Shown one piece after another: positions 54,070 through 63,313 of a stretch of DNA of 64,000 bases. This DNA is from CAVQAH01 sp963784195 (GTDB taxonomy: Bacteria; Acidobacteriota; Vicinamibacteria; Vicinamibacterales; 2-12-FULL-66-21). The stretch is from the NCBI GenBank assembly GCA_963784195.1, contig CAWARA010000009.1, positions 248,001-312,000 on the forward strand, read 5' to 3'. Every line of letters starts with the position of its first letter. Position 1 is the first letter of the stretch. Both the position numbers and the translations under genes were made by a program. The notes below the pieces were generated by a model, which worked only from the letters and a program-made list of their open reading frames with translations, had not been told where the DNA came from and searched no databases.

Positions 54070-55083
54070 TCAGCCCGGACGAGCCGCAGGAACCTGCCAT
54101 GACCACTGACGACCAGATCGGCCAGCTGCTCCGATTCGCGGGACGCCGGCCAATGCCGGATCCGGGAGATATGCGTCGCGCACGCGCCGCGGCTCATGCC
54201 GAGTGGGCGCTCGTCGTCCAGCAACGCGCAAGGAGGGGACGCTGGCGCTCGCTCATCGGCGGTGCGATCGCCGCCGCAGCCTGCTCAGCCGCAGCATGGA
54301 CCTGGATGCGCCCGCCCACTCCACCTTTGGCGCCATCTGAGGTCGCCACCATTCAAAGAGTGACGGGCACGATCATCGTCACCAGCGCTCACTCGGAGAG
54401 CCGCCCCGTGCGCGATGCCGGTGTACGGTTGAGGGCGGGGGATCGCATCGAAGTGCCGGACGATAGCCGCGCGGCGTTCGTGCTGACGCAGGGAATCGAG
54501 GTCAGGCTCGATCGCGGAACCGCGGCGGTCCTCGAAGCAGCTGACCGTCTGACGCTGCGGCGAGGCACCATCTACATCGATTCGGGAACCGGAGCACGTG
54601 GACCTGGACTGCGCATCGAGACCACCCTCGGCGACGTTCGGCACCTCGGCACACGCTTCGAGGTGCGTCTGGCAGACGCGTCGCTGCGGGTCCGTGTCCG
54701 CGAAGGATCTGTCGCGCTCGAGCGGCGCGGCGCCCGATGGGTCGGTGGCCCTGGAGAAGCGCTGACACTCGCGGATGGACAGGCTCCCGTGCGCCAGCGC
54801 ATAGCAACGGCTGGCACGGAGTGGGCCTGGGTCACCGAGCTGGCCGAGCCGTTTTCACTGGAAGGCGCCACGCGTGCAGTCGTTCCTCGAGTGGGTCCGC
54901 CGTGAAGAAGGGTCACGCTGGCAGATCGACGATCCCGCCTTGCGGTCGCGCGCCAATGGAATCGTGCTCCACGGGTCCATCGACGGCCTGACTCCACAGG
55001 AAGCGCTCGAGGCCGTCCTTCCGGCCGCCGGCCTGACCTTCCGGCGCGAGGGAGATCGCATCCTCATCAGCGCGGCACGATAG
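54066..55083 (+). pseudogene. FecR-like anti-sigma factor with C-terminal STN domain, copy 1 (frame shift)
   Basis: Residues 1-60 form a cytoplasmic sigma-binding part, 62-80 a membrane helix (SLIGGAIAAAACSAAAWTW), and about 110-205 the periplasmic FecR domain (DRIEVPDDSRAAFVLTQGIE, then LRIETTLGDVRHLGTRFEV). In copy 1 an extra base near 54872 changes the frame at the start of the last domain, giving an early stop at 54905. In copy 2 that part is an intact STN-like domain (FLEWVRREEGSRWQIDDP, then LTPQEALEAVLPAAGLTFRR). If the shift is real, copy 1 has lost the domain that should contact the receptor. If it is a sequencing insertion, the gene is 338 residues. Confidence 0.8.
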
Positions 55084-55185
55084 CCGTCACACACCGGGAC
55101 TTGCGCAAGCTCGATGATGAGACGCCTCGTCTGAAGCTACGCGAAAGAACGAAGGATCCCAGGCCGGCCAGCACTCTATATACAC

Positions 55186-57682
55186 ATGGTGACGACGATC
55201 CTCCTGGTTGCCACGATAGGGCTGATGCCGGCAACGGCGGGTCCGCAGGCGGCCAGTACGCCGGCAGGCCTGTGGCTGACGTGCTCCGCGAGTTGCAAAC
55301 GGCCGAGCTGCGCATCATCTTCAGTGACGATCTGGTGCCGGCGGCGTTGCGCGTCAAGGCCGAACCAACATCGCGGAACTCGAAGGAGATCGCCGAGCAG
55401 ATCCTGGCGCCGCATGGTCTGGCGCTTCAGAAAGGGCCGCGCGGGACGCTGGTCGTGGTCGTGCGGCCCAAGAGTCCTCCACGGCTCACCACGCCCCGAA
55501 CGCCCGCCCCTGCAGGAGGAGGCCGGACGGACATCGAGGCGCCCACCGACGCGTCTGTTCCCGTCCGCATCGAGGAACGCGTCGAAGTGATCGACCGCCT
55601 GCGCGAAACCGGCAGCTCGGCGAGCATGTACACGATCGAGCCGTCGGGTGTACGCGAGATGGCTGGAAGTTTCGAGAACGTCTTCCAGACGCTGCAGGTG
55701 TTCCCGGGCGCGGCCGGCATCAATGACGACGATGGCAAGCTGGCGGTGCGTGGCGGCGGACCGGAGCACAACCTGATCGTCGTCGACGGCGTGCAGATCC
55801 ACAGGCCTCAGCGGCTCGGACACTTCACCGCCTCGTTCCTGAACCCCGAGACGATCGAGCGCATCAGTCTTGACGCTTCCGGCCTCGACGCGCGCTATGG
55901 CGGACGGCTGTCGTCGGTCACGACGATCGAGACACGCGACGGGGTTCGCGATCGCGCGCTCGCGGTATCGGGGTCGATGGGCCTGACCAGCGGTGATGCA
56001 CTCTTCGAGGGCCGCCTGCCGAAGACCGAAACGGGATCGTGGTGGGTCACGGCGCGCGGTACCTACTATCGCGCGGTCTTCGATCGCTTCAACGTGGTGT
56101 GACGCCGGGGTTCAACGACGTGCAGGGCAAGGTCGCCGTGCGGCCGACCGAGCGCACGCGCCTGACGCTTTTCGGGCTTGCGGGCCGTGAGACGCTGCAA
56201 CAAATCGAGTCCGAGCCTAACGGCGGCGAGGAGGTTCGCCGTGATGAGTATCGTGGAGATAACCGGCTTGGCGTGTTGAACTATTCGTGGATGCCGTCGA
56301 GCCGCCTCATCACCACCACCACGGCCTCGGCGTACGCGCACGACGAGCGGGATTACGAAGGCGCGTTTGCCTTCGGCCTCCGTCCATTCGAGCGCGTCAC
56401 GCGCGTGCACGATTTCGCAGTTGGACAGCGATTCGTGTACGGCGCATCGGCGCGGCATCTGCTCGACGGCGGCGTCGAGTTGCGGCGCGTGAAGAGCGGC
56501 TGGCGCATGGACAGCACGAGGCAGCCTGAGTTCTGGCGTGGCCTCGGGCCGAGCACGTGGGGCGAACTGATCGATTACGCGGCCGGTCCGATCGACTCAC
56601 ACCTGACCCGCACGCAGGCCGGGTTCTGGCTGCAGGATCGGATCGCGATCGGCCCAACCTGGGCGGTCGAACCTGGCGTTCGCGTCGACTGGAATTCGTA
56701 CACCGGCGAGTCCGCCTGGCAGCCGCGCGTGCGCCTGAACGGACGCATCGGCGGCACCACGCTCTGGACCGGCGTCGCCGTCCAGGCACAGACCCCGTCG
56801 CACGAAAGCCTTCAGGGGCTCGACTTCTTCGACCTCGCGCAGGCGGACGGTCGCGATCTGCGCAACGAGCGATCGCGTCAGATCGTTGCGGGGTTCGAGC
56901 AGACGCTGCGATCCAATATTGCGCTTCGGGTCGAAGCCTACCACCGCCGGTTCGATCGGTTGCTCGTGCAGCGCCTCGAGAACGAGGCTGAGCGCGCGTC
57001 CCGGCTCTCGATTTATCAGCTTCCGCCAGATCTCCCCGCCGACAGCGTCATCCTTGAATACCGGCCTACCGTTCATCCCGAAAGCACGGGACTCGGAAAG
57101 GCGACCGGCCTCGAAGTGCTCGTGCGTCATGAGGGACGGCGCCTGAGCGGATGGTTCGGCTACACGCTGAGCAAGTCGACGCGGGAGTTGTACGGCCACG
57201 AGGTGCCGTTCGACTTCGATCGCCGTCACGCATTCAGCGCCGTGGGCACCTTTCATTTGTCCCGCCGCGTGCGTCTGTCCGGAACCTGGCAGCACGCATC
57301 AGGCTTTCCGGTGACGCCGCTGCACGAGGAAGTCGTCTTCGGGCGGACCGTCTTTCTCGATGGAACAATCGATCCGATCGCACGACCATCCCGGCGTCCT
57401 GATGGCACCTTGTCCACGTTCCTCCAGCCGTTCATGCGTCGTCTTGCGCTTCGCAATACAGACCGCTTGAGTCCGTACTCGCGCACCGACGCCCGGGTGA
57501 CGTTCTCCACGCTCGGCCATTGGGAGTTCTACGGTGAGGTGATCAACGTGTTCAACCACCGGAACTACCTGATCGAGGTCAGGTTCCCAGCCGTGGACAA
57601 CGTGCCGGAGATCGTGTCGCGGAGCAACATCTACACGGAGTTCGAGCGCATACCCACGGCCGGAGTGCGATTCAGGTTCTGA
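55186..57682 (+). pseudogene. TonB-dependent receptor with STN domain, copy 2 (two frame shifts)
   Basis: This is the same protein as copy 1 with about 13 amino-acid changes in 833. Two single-base losses break the frame: an A is missing near 55250 (between signal peptide and STN domain) and a C near 56087 (after FDRFN). One full codon is also absent near 55541. All motifs of the receptor remain. Substitutions include RSAW to KSGW, TQTDG to AQADG and EPHGG to EPNGG, mostly in the barrel region. If the losses are sequencing errors, both receptors are functional and nearly identical. If they are real, only copy 1 makes a receptor. Confidence 0.8.
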
Positions 57683-57695
57683 GGATACGCACGCA

Positions 57696-58304
57696 GTGGA
57701 AACAGACCTCGACCTGGTCCGGCGGATGCTACACGGGGACGAAGCTGCCTTCGAACGATTCTTCGAGGCCACGTATCCGGCACTCCACCGCTTCGCGCTG
57801 GCACGGCTCGACTTCAACCGCGATGCCGCGGCGGAGGTCGCGCAGGCGGCCATCTGCAAGGCGATCGGCAAGCTGCACACGTACCGCGGCGAAGCCGCCC
57901 TGCTGACGTGGCTCAGCACCTTCTGCCGCCACGAGCTGTACGCGTATCGGAAACGGCACAACGACCACCGCATGGTGGATTTGCTCGAAGACGACCCGGA
58001 AGTGCGTGCGGCGCTCGAGTCCCTTCGGGCCTGGAATGCGGACGATCTCGACGCGACGCTGGACCGGAAGAGGGTGGCATCGCTCGTCCAGCGCGTGCTC
58101 GATCACTTGCCGCCACACTACGCCGACGCGCTCGAGTGGAAGTACATCGACGGCCTGACGGTCCAGGAAATTGCCACGCGGATGGACCTCGGTGCGAAAG
58201 CGGCCGAGTCGCTGTTGACGCGGGCGCGGCGCGCATTTCGTGACGCTTTTCAGAGCCTGGCTCCGGCCTGGTCCGGCTTCGATCCGAACGAGGGACAGCC
58301 ATGA
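57696..58304 (+). CDS. ECF-like sigma factor, copy 2
   Basis: A 202-residue protein identical to copy 1. The DNA differs at 12 positions, and every one is a silent third-position or leucine-codon change. That pattern means the two genes have been separate long enough to collect changes while selection kept the protein fixed. The four-base overlap with the FecR-like gene is also kept. The same promoter target is expected for both copies, so the two cassettes should cross-activate. Confidence 0.9.
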   Translation: METDLDLVRRMLHGDEAAFERFFEATYPALHRFALARLDFNRDAAAEVAQAAICKAIGKLHTYRGEAALLTWLSTFCRHELYAYRKRHNDHRMVDLLEDDPEVRAALESLRAWNADDLDATLDRKRVASLVQRVLDHLPPHYADALEWKYIDGLTVQEIATRMDLGAKAAESLLTRARRAFRDAFQSLAPAWSGFDPNEGQP

Positions 58305-59317
58305 TCAGCCCGGACGAGCCGCAGGAACCTGTCATGACCACTGACGACCAGATCGGCCAGCTGCTCCGACTCGCGGGACGCCGGCCAATGCCGGATCCGG
58401 GAGATATGCGTCGCGCACGCGCCGCGGCTCATGCCGAGTGGGCGCTCGTCGTCCAGCAACGCGCAAGGAAGGGGCGCTGGCGCTCGCTCATCGGCGGTGC
58501 GATCGCCGCCGCAGCCTGCGCAGCCGCAGCATGGACCTGGATGCGCCCGCCCACTCCACCTGTGGCGTCATCTGAAGTCGCCACCATTCAAAGAGTGACG
58601 GGCACGATCATCATCACCAGCGCCCACTCGGAGAGCCGCCCCGTGCGCGATGCCGGTGTACGGTTGAGGGCGGGGGATCGCATCGAGGTGCCGGACGAAA
58701 GCCGCGCGGCGTTCGTGCTGACGCAGGGAATCGAGGTCAGGCTCGATCGCGGAACCGCGGCGGTCCTCGAAGCAGCTGACCGTCTGACGCTGCGGCGAGG
58801 CACTATCTACATCGATTCGGGAACCGGAGCACGTGGGCCTGGACTGCGCATCGAGACCACCCTCGGCGACGTTCGGCACCTCGGCACACGCTTCGAGGTG
58901 CGTCTGATGGACGCGTCGTTGCGAGTCCGTGTCCGCGAAGGATCTGTCGCGCTCGAGCGGCGCGGAGCCCGATGGGTCGGTGGCCCTGGAGAAGCAATGA
59001 CACTCGCGGATGGACAGGCTCCCGTGCGCCAGCGCATAGCAACGGCTGGCACGGAGTGGGCCTGGGTCACCGAGCTGGCCGAGCCGTTTGCACTGGAAGG
59101 CGCCACGGTTCAGTCGTTCCTCGAGTGGGTCCGACGTGAAGAAGGGTCACGCTGGCAGATCGACGATCCCGCCTTGCGGTCGCGCGCCAATGGAATCGTG
59201 CTCCACGGGTCCATCGACGGCCTGACTCCACAGGAAGCGCTCGAGGCTGTCCTTCCCGCCGCCGGCCTGACCTTCCGGCGCGAGGGAGATCGCATCCACA
59301 TCAGCGCTGTACGATAG
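58301..59317 (+). CDS. FecR-like anti-sigma factor with C-terminal STN domain, copy 2
   Basis: A 338-residue inner-membrane protein, intact. Residues 1-60 are cytoplasmic (DQIGQLLRLAGRRPMPDPGD), 62-80 a membrane helix, and about 110-205 the FecR domain. Residues 262-338 are an STN-like domain (VQSFLEWVRREEGSRWQIDD, then GIVLHGSIDGLTPQEALEAV). Bacteroidetes FecR proteins carry a comparable C-terminal STN-type (DUF4974) domain. It differs from copy 1 at about 13 residues, several near the membrane helix (ACSAAA to ACAAAA, PLAPSE to PVASSE). It should hold the sigma factor until the receptor signals. Confidence 0.85.
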   Translation: MISPDEPQEPVMTTDDQIGQLLRLAGRRPMPDPGDMRRARAAAHAEWALVVQQRARKGRWRSLIGGAIAAAACAAAAWTWMRPPTPPVASSEVATIQRVTGTIIITSAHSESRPVRDAGVRLRAGDRIEVPDESRAAFVLTQGIEVRLDRGTAAVLEAADRLTLRRGTIYIDSGTGARGPGLRIETTLGDVRHLGTRFEVRLMDASLRVRVREGSVALERRGARWVGGPGEAMTLADGQAPVRQRIATAGTEWAWVTELAEPFALEGATVQSFLEWVRREEGSRWQIDDPALRSRANGIVLHGSIDGLTPQEALEAVLPAAGLTFRREGDRIHISAVR

Positions 59318-59424
59318 CCGTCACACACCAGGACTGCGCGAGCTCGATGACGATGCCGCCTCGAGCCGGCGACCGCTGTCATTCTTGATACTCTGTGAAG
59401 AGCCGAGCAGTCGAAAGACTCGTA

Positions 59425-60413
59425 ATGGTGCCTATGACGCCGTTCTCACGATTCGTAGCTGTCCTGTCGGTCGCAGCGTTGCTGAGTGTCTACCATCTTC
59501 CAGGGGCGAACGCCGTCGCTCCTGCGCAGACGACGCCCTCGACAACGACGCCGCCGAATCGCACGCAGGTCGTGCTTCTGGGAACCGGGAACCCTCCGCC
59601 GACCCAGATCGTTCCGGGCCGGCCACGGCGATCGTCGTGAACGGCACGCTGACCTGGTGGATTTTGGCGCTGGCGTCGTGCGGCGCGCGAAATCGGCGGC
59701 GGTCGACAAAGGCATCTCCGGACTCGAACCCGTCAATCTTCGTGTGGCGTTCGTCACGCACCTGCATTCAGACCACACGGTTGGCTACCCCGATCTGATT
59801 CTGACGCCATGGGTGATCGGAAGACGGGTTCCGTTGGAGGTGTACGGCCCTGCCGGAATCGAAGCGATGACCGAGCATCTTCTCGAAGCGTATCGAGTCG
59901 ACTTCGAGACACGCACGAGATCGCAAGCTCTACACGGTTGGCGCGTTTCCGGAGGGCCATGCAGTCAACGCGCACGAAGTCACTCCCGGAGTGGTCTACA
60001 AGGATGCGAATGTAACCGTCACGGCCTTTCGGACGGAACACGCGATGGAGAGCTTCGGCTATCGCTTCGACACGCCCGACCGCACCATCGTCATCTCAGG
60101 CGACACCAACTCCACGCAGGCGACAATCGATGCCTGCAATGGATGCGACGTGTTGATTCATGAAGTGCTGACGATGGAGTGGCTGGCCAGGCGCCAGGAT
60201 TTCCAGGGCTATGCGGCGCAGCATCACACCACAACGGCACAGCTGACGGAACTGGCCACGAAGGCCAGGCCGCGCCTGCTGGTGCTCTATCACGCATCGC
60301 TGTCTCTCAGACCAGCAGTGGACTCCGAGCGCTCCACCCCTGCAGCGTTGCTCAACGAGATGTCGAAGTACGCGGGCCGTGTGGTAATCGGCCGCGATCT
60401 GGACGTGTTCTGA
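59425..60413 (+). pseudogene. Exported metallo-beta-lactamase fold hydrolase (three or more frame shifts)
   Basis: A signal peptide (RFVAVLSVAALLSVYHLPGA) is followed by VVLLGTGNPPP, then in other frames DPDRSGPATAIVVNG, VDFGAGVVRRAK, and the metal site THLHSDHTVGYPDL. Then come PLEVYGPAGIEAMTEHLLEA, a stretch ending VTPGVVYKDANV, and the last block FGYRFDTPDRTIVISGDTNS, HEVLTMEWLARR and LYHASL. This is the ribonuclease Z/arylsulfatase-like MBL family with an N-terminal signal, so its action is periplasmic. All blocks are well kept while the frame changes at least three times. The restored protein is about 330 residues. Confidence 0.75.
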
Positions 60414-60449
60414 GTTTCTGGCGTGTCAGGTTTGAACGGCTCCGCGCCG

Positions 60450-62933
60450 CTATCCTCGAAGCGCCAGCGTCGGTTCGATCCGCGACGCGCGACGTGCGGG
60501 CAGCCACGCCGCAACCAGGACCACGGCGATCAGGAGAGCTGCGATGGCCGCGACGATCAGTGGGTCGATCCAGACGTCTGCAATCACGCTCATCGTGAAC
60601 ACACGGGCAATGACCGCCAGGCCAAGCCCCACGATCGCTCCCGCGACACCGAGCTTCGCCGCCTGACCGAGGATCATGCGTTGCACGTCGCGCTGGCTGG
60701 CGCCAATGGCCATGCGCAGGCCAATCTCCCGGGTGCGCTGGTTGACGGCGTACGACACCAGTCCGTAAAGCCCTGACACGGCCAGCCACACGGCCGTCAG
60801 CGCGAACGCGCTGAACAACGCGATATTGAAACGGCGCGGGCCGAGCCAGTCATCGAGATATTGACGCATCGACCCGGTGCTCGATACCGCCGCGTCTGGA
60901 TCGACCGCCCGAAGGTGCGTCAGGAACGCGGTGCGCAACGTATCGGGGTCCGTCCCACCCTGCCCGGCCAAAGCTGTCGCGTCGGCGTCAGAGCGAAAGC
61001 CGGTCCGGATCATCCAGAACTGGTTGTTCGTGAGCAGTGGAGCGGCGTCGGGATGAATCTGTCGCAGAGGAACGTAGATGTCGAAGGCCGGCGGCAAGTC
61101 GAGCGCTGTGTGGCGGACGTTCTCGACGACACCCACGATCTCGACGGGCCGTGGACCCACGTTGTTGTCGTTGATCATGAGCCGTTGACCTACGGCACCT
61201 GCCGGAAGAAACCGATCGGCGAGCGCTGCGCTCACCAGTGCGACGCTCGGGGTGTTCGAGCGATCCGTTTCCGCGAACGGCCGTCCCTGAATCAGGCGGG
61301 TGCCGACTGCCGGAAAGTAGCCCGGTGAGATCACGCGAAGATTGGCGCTCGGCCGGTCACGCGCTAGCTGCGGATTGGCCGGCTACCGAGAATGGCACTG
61401 TCGCAAGCAGTCCGCTCAACGGCGCCACTGAGATCACCCCGATCTCCCGGGCGCCGGGCGTCGCGGTCAGCCGCTCAGTCAGCTGCTCGTAGAAACGAGT
61501 CAGATCATCCGGAGTTCGGTATGTCGGCGGAATCGACACGCGTGCCTGAAACACGCCGTCGGGGTTGAAGCCAGGGTCCAGGTCCTGGAGGCGCAACAGA
61601 TTTCTCACCAGGACAGTGGTCGCCAGCAGCAGCACGAGCGACGCGGAGATCTCGGCGACGACCATGGCGTTCCGGACACGATGGTTCCAACGATCGCTGA
61701 CCGCGCCGCGACTCACCGACCTTAGGGCGTCTCCGGTGGGCGTCCCACGGCCGCGCCGAACGGCGCCGCGGACAGCAGCGCGGTCACCCCAAGGGTCACA
61801 GCGGTCGCGAACAACGCCACGGCTCCGTCAAGCCTCACTTCACCCAGCCGCGGTATCGAAGGAGGAGCCCACCACGCTGCCGCGGCGATCGCCTGTACCG
61901 CGAGAGCCCATCCGAGTGCGCTCCCCGTCACCGCGAGCAGGAGCGCTTCCACGGTCAACTGACGCGCCAGGTGCAACCGCGATGCGCCGAGCGCGATCCG
62001 CATCGACAACTCCCCGCTGCGTCCGTGTGCGCGCACGAGCGCAAGTGACACCAGATTGGCGAGGGCTGTGATCAGCACGACGATCACCGCACCGAGCAAC
62101 AGAAGCATCGCCTGCCGGAAGTCGCCGACGATCACGTCGTGCAAGGTGGTGACGCTGACAGCTTCCTTGCGAGCATACTCCACGGGAAACTGCTGCTTGA
62201 GCGATCGGCAGATGGCCGTCAACTCGGCCTGCGCCTGCGTCGCATCCGACGGCCGGTTCGAGCCTGCCAATGAAGCGAAGGAAGTTCACCGAGTTGCGCA
62301 GGTGACGCAGGGGATCGCGATCGGGCACGAGTGGCGTGACGACATCGATCTCGAGAAGCGGCAGCGGAAACTGCGCCGGCAGCACCCCGACGATCGTGAA
62401 CGACTCGCTGTTGATCCTCACGCTGCTGCCGACAGCGTCAGGTGAACCCGCCATAGCGACGCTGCCACAAGCGATTACTCAACAGCACGACCCGCGGCGC
62501 ATCCGCGCGATCGTCGCTGTCGTTCAACAGGCGCCCCGCCGCAGGCATGACACCCAGCACATCGAAGGCGTTGGCAGACATGCGCGCGCCGGTCAGCCGC
62601 TCGGTGATGCCGTCGCCGGCAAGGCTCGCGCTCCAGTTTGCGTACGCCGCAAGGCCCGACAACGTTCGCGTCCGGCTGCGGTAGTCCATGAATTCCGGCA
62701 GCGTAAATGGCGCGCCTGGGTTGTCCGGACGTACCGAGGCGACCCAGACCAGCCTGTCCGGCGAAGCAAAGGGCAAGGCCCGGACGAGCACCGTGTTGAC
62801 GACCGAGAACACCGCGGTTGTCGCCCCAACAGCGAGCGCAAGGGTGCAGACGACGGTCAACGCGAAGCCTGGCCGGCGGCATATGGTGACGCAGCGCGAT
62901 CGCGAGCTCGCTGCCGATATCGCGGAAGTTCAT
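60450..62933 (-). pseudogene. ADOP-type permease 3 (five or more frame shifts)
   Basis: From ATG 62933 (MNFRDIGSELAIALRHH) the usual ADOP blocks appear in order but in changing frames: VVCTLALAVGATTAVFSVVN, the first MacB core with RMSANAFDVLGVMPAAGR, FtsX with LANLVSLALVRAHGRSGEL, a middle helix (VVAEISASLVLLLATTVLV), the second MacB core with ISPGYFPAVGTRLIQGRPFA, and the last FtsX with REIGLRMAIGASQRDVQRMI, ending RRASRIEPTLALRG. The restored length is about 825 residues. It is a third family member in this window, distant from the pair at 1.4-6.3 kb. It has no ATPase neighbour. Confidence 0.8.
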
Positions 62934-62972
62934 TGGTGTCGAGATTGATCTGATCGCTGCGCTCTCCGTCAC

Positions 62973-63185
62973 GGAGAGTACAGAGGACACGGAACAAGCC
63001 TCAACTCGGAGACGCGGAGTAACGGAGACCTGCAGGGGTGGCCCTACGCGGTGCGCCGATGCCGCCGCGCGCGCGCCGAGCGATCGATCGACACGCCCGG
63101 CCGGAGAGCCAGTCCTATCCGAATGCCTCTGTTCCTCCGTTTCTCCGAGTTGAAGCTTGTTCCGTGTCCTCCGTACACTCCGTCC
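62973..63185. repeat. Palindromic element E3, shortened relative of E2
   Basis: Inverted arms 62973-63027 and 63135-63185 share GAGGACACGGAACAAGC and CTCAACTCGGAGA with the arms of E2. The interior 63056-63102 (GCCGATGCCGCCGCGCGC, then GAGCGATCGATCGACAC) matches the left half of the E2 cloverleaf. The right half is missing, so the inner stem cannot form. The flanking stretch 62934-63313 has no gene. Confidence 0.85.
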
Positions 63186-63313
63186 AGGCCCTCATCCTAT
63201 CGAAGGCCGATGCGCCGATTTGCGACAGAAGTCCGCTGATCTGCGCCATTCATGCTCTCGACAGAGGGGTTCCGCTTGCGAACGTCACGCGGCGGCGACA
63301 TAGTGATTCACGG

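Larger units (their letters stand above)
50888..55127 (+). repeat. Tandem duplication unit, copy 1 (4240 bases)
   Basis: This unit holds promoter, TonB receptor, sigma factor and FecR-like gene. It begins at CGTCTGAAGCTACGCG and is followed at once by copy 2. The two copies are about 98% identical, including the 60-base upstream region and the tail after fecR. Confidence 0.95.
55128..59362 (+). repeat. Tandem duplication unit, copy 2 (about 4235 bases)
   Basis: This is the second copy of the receptor-sigma-FecR unit, starting at the base after copy 1. Similarity fades near 59362, where the sequence becomes unique. The sigma-to-sigma distance is 4235 bases and the start-to-start distance of the receptors is 4240. 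Confidence 0.95.
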
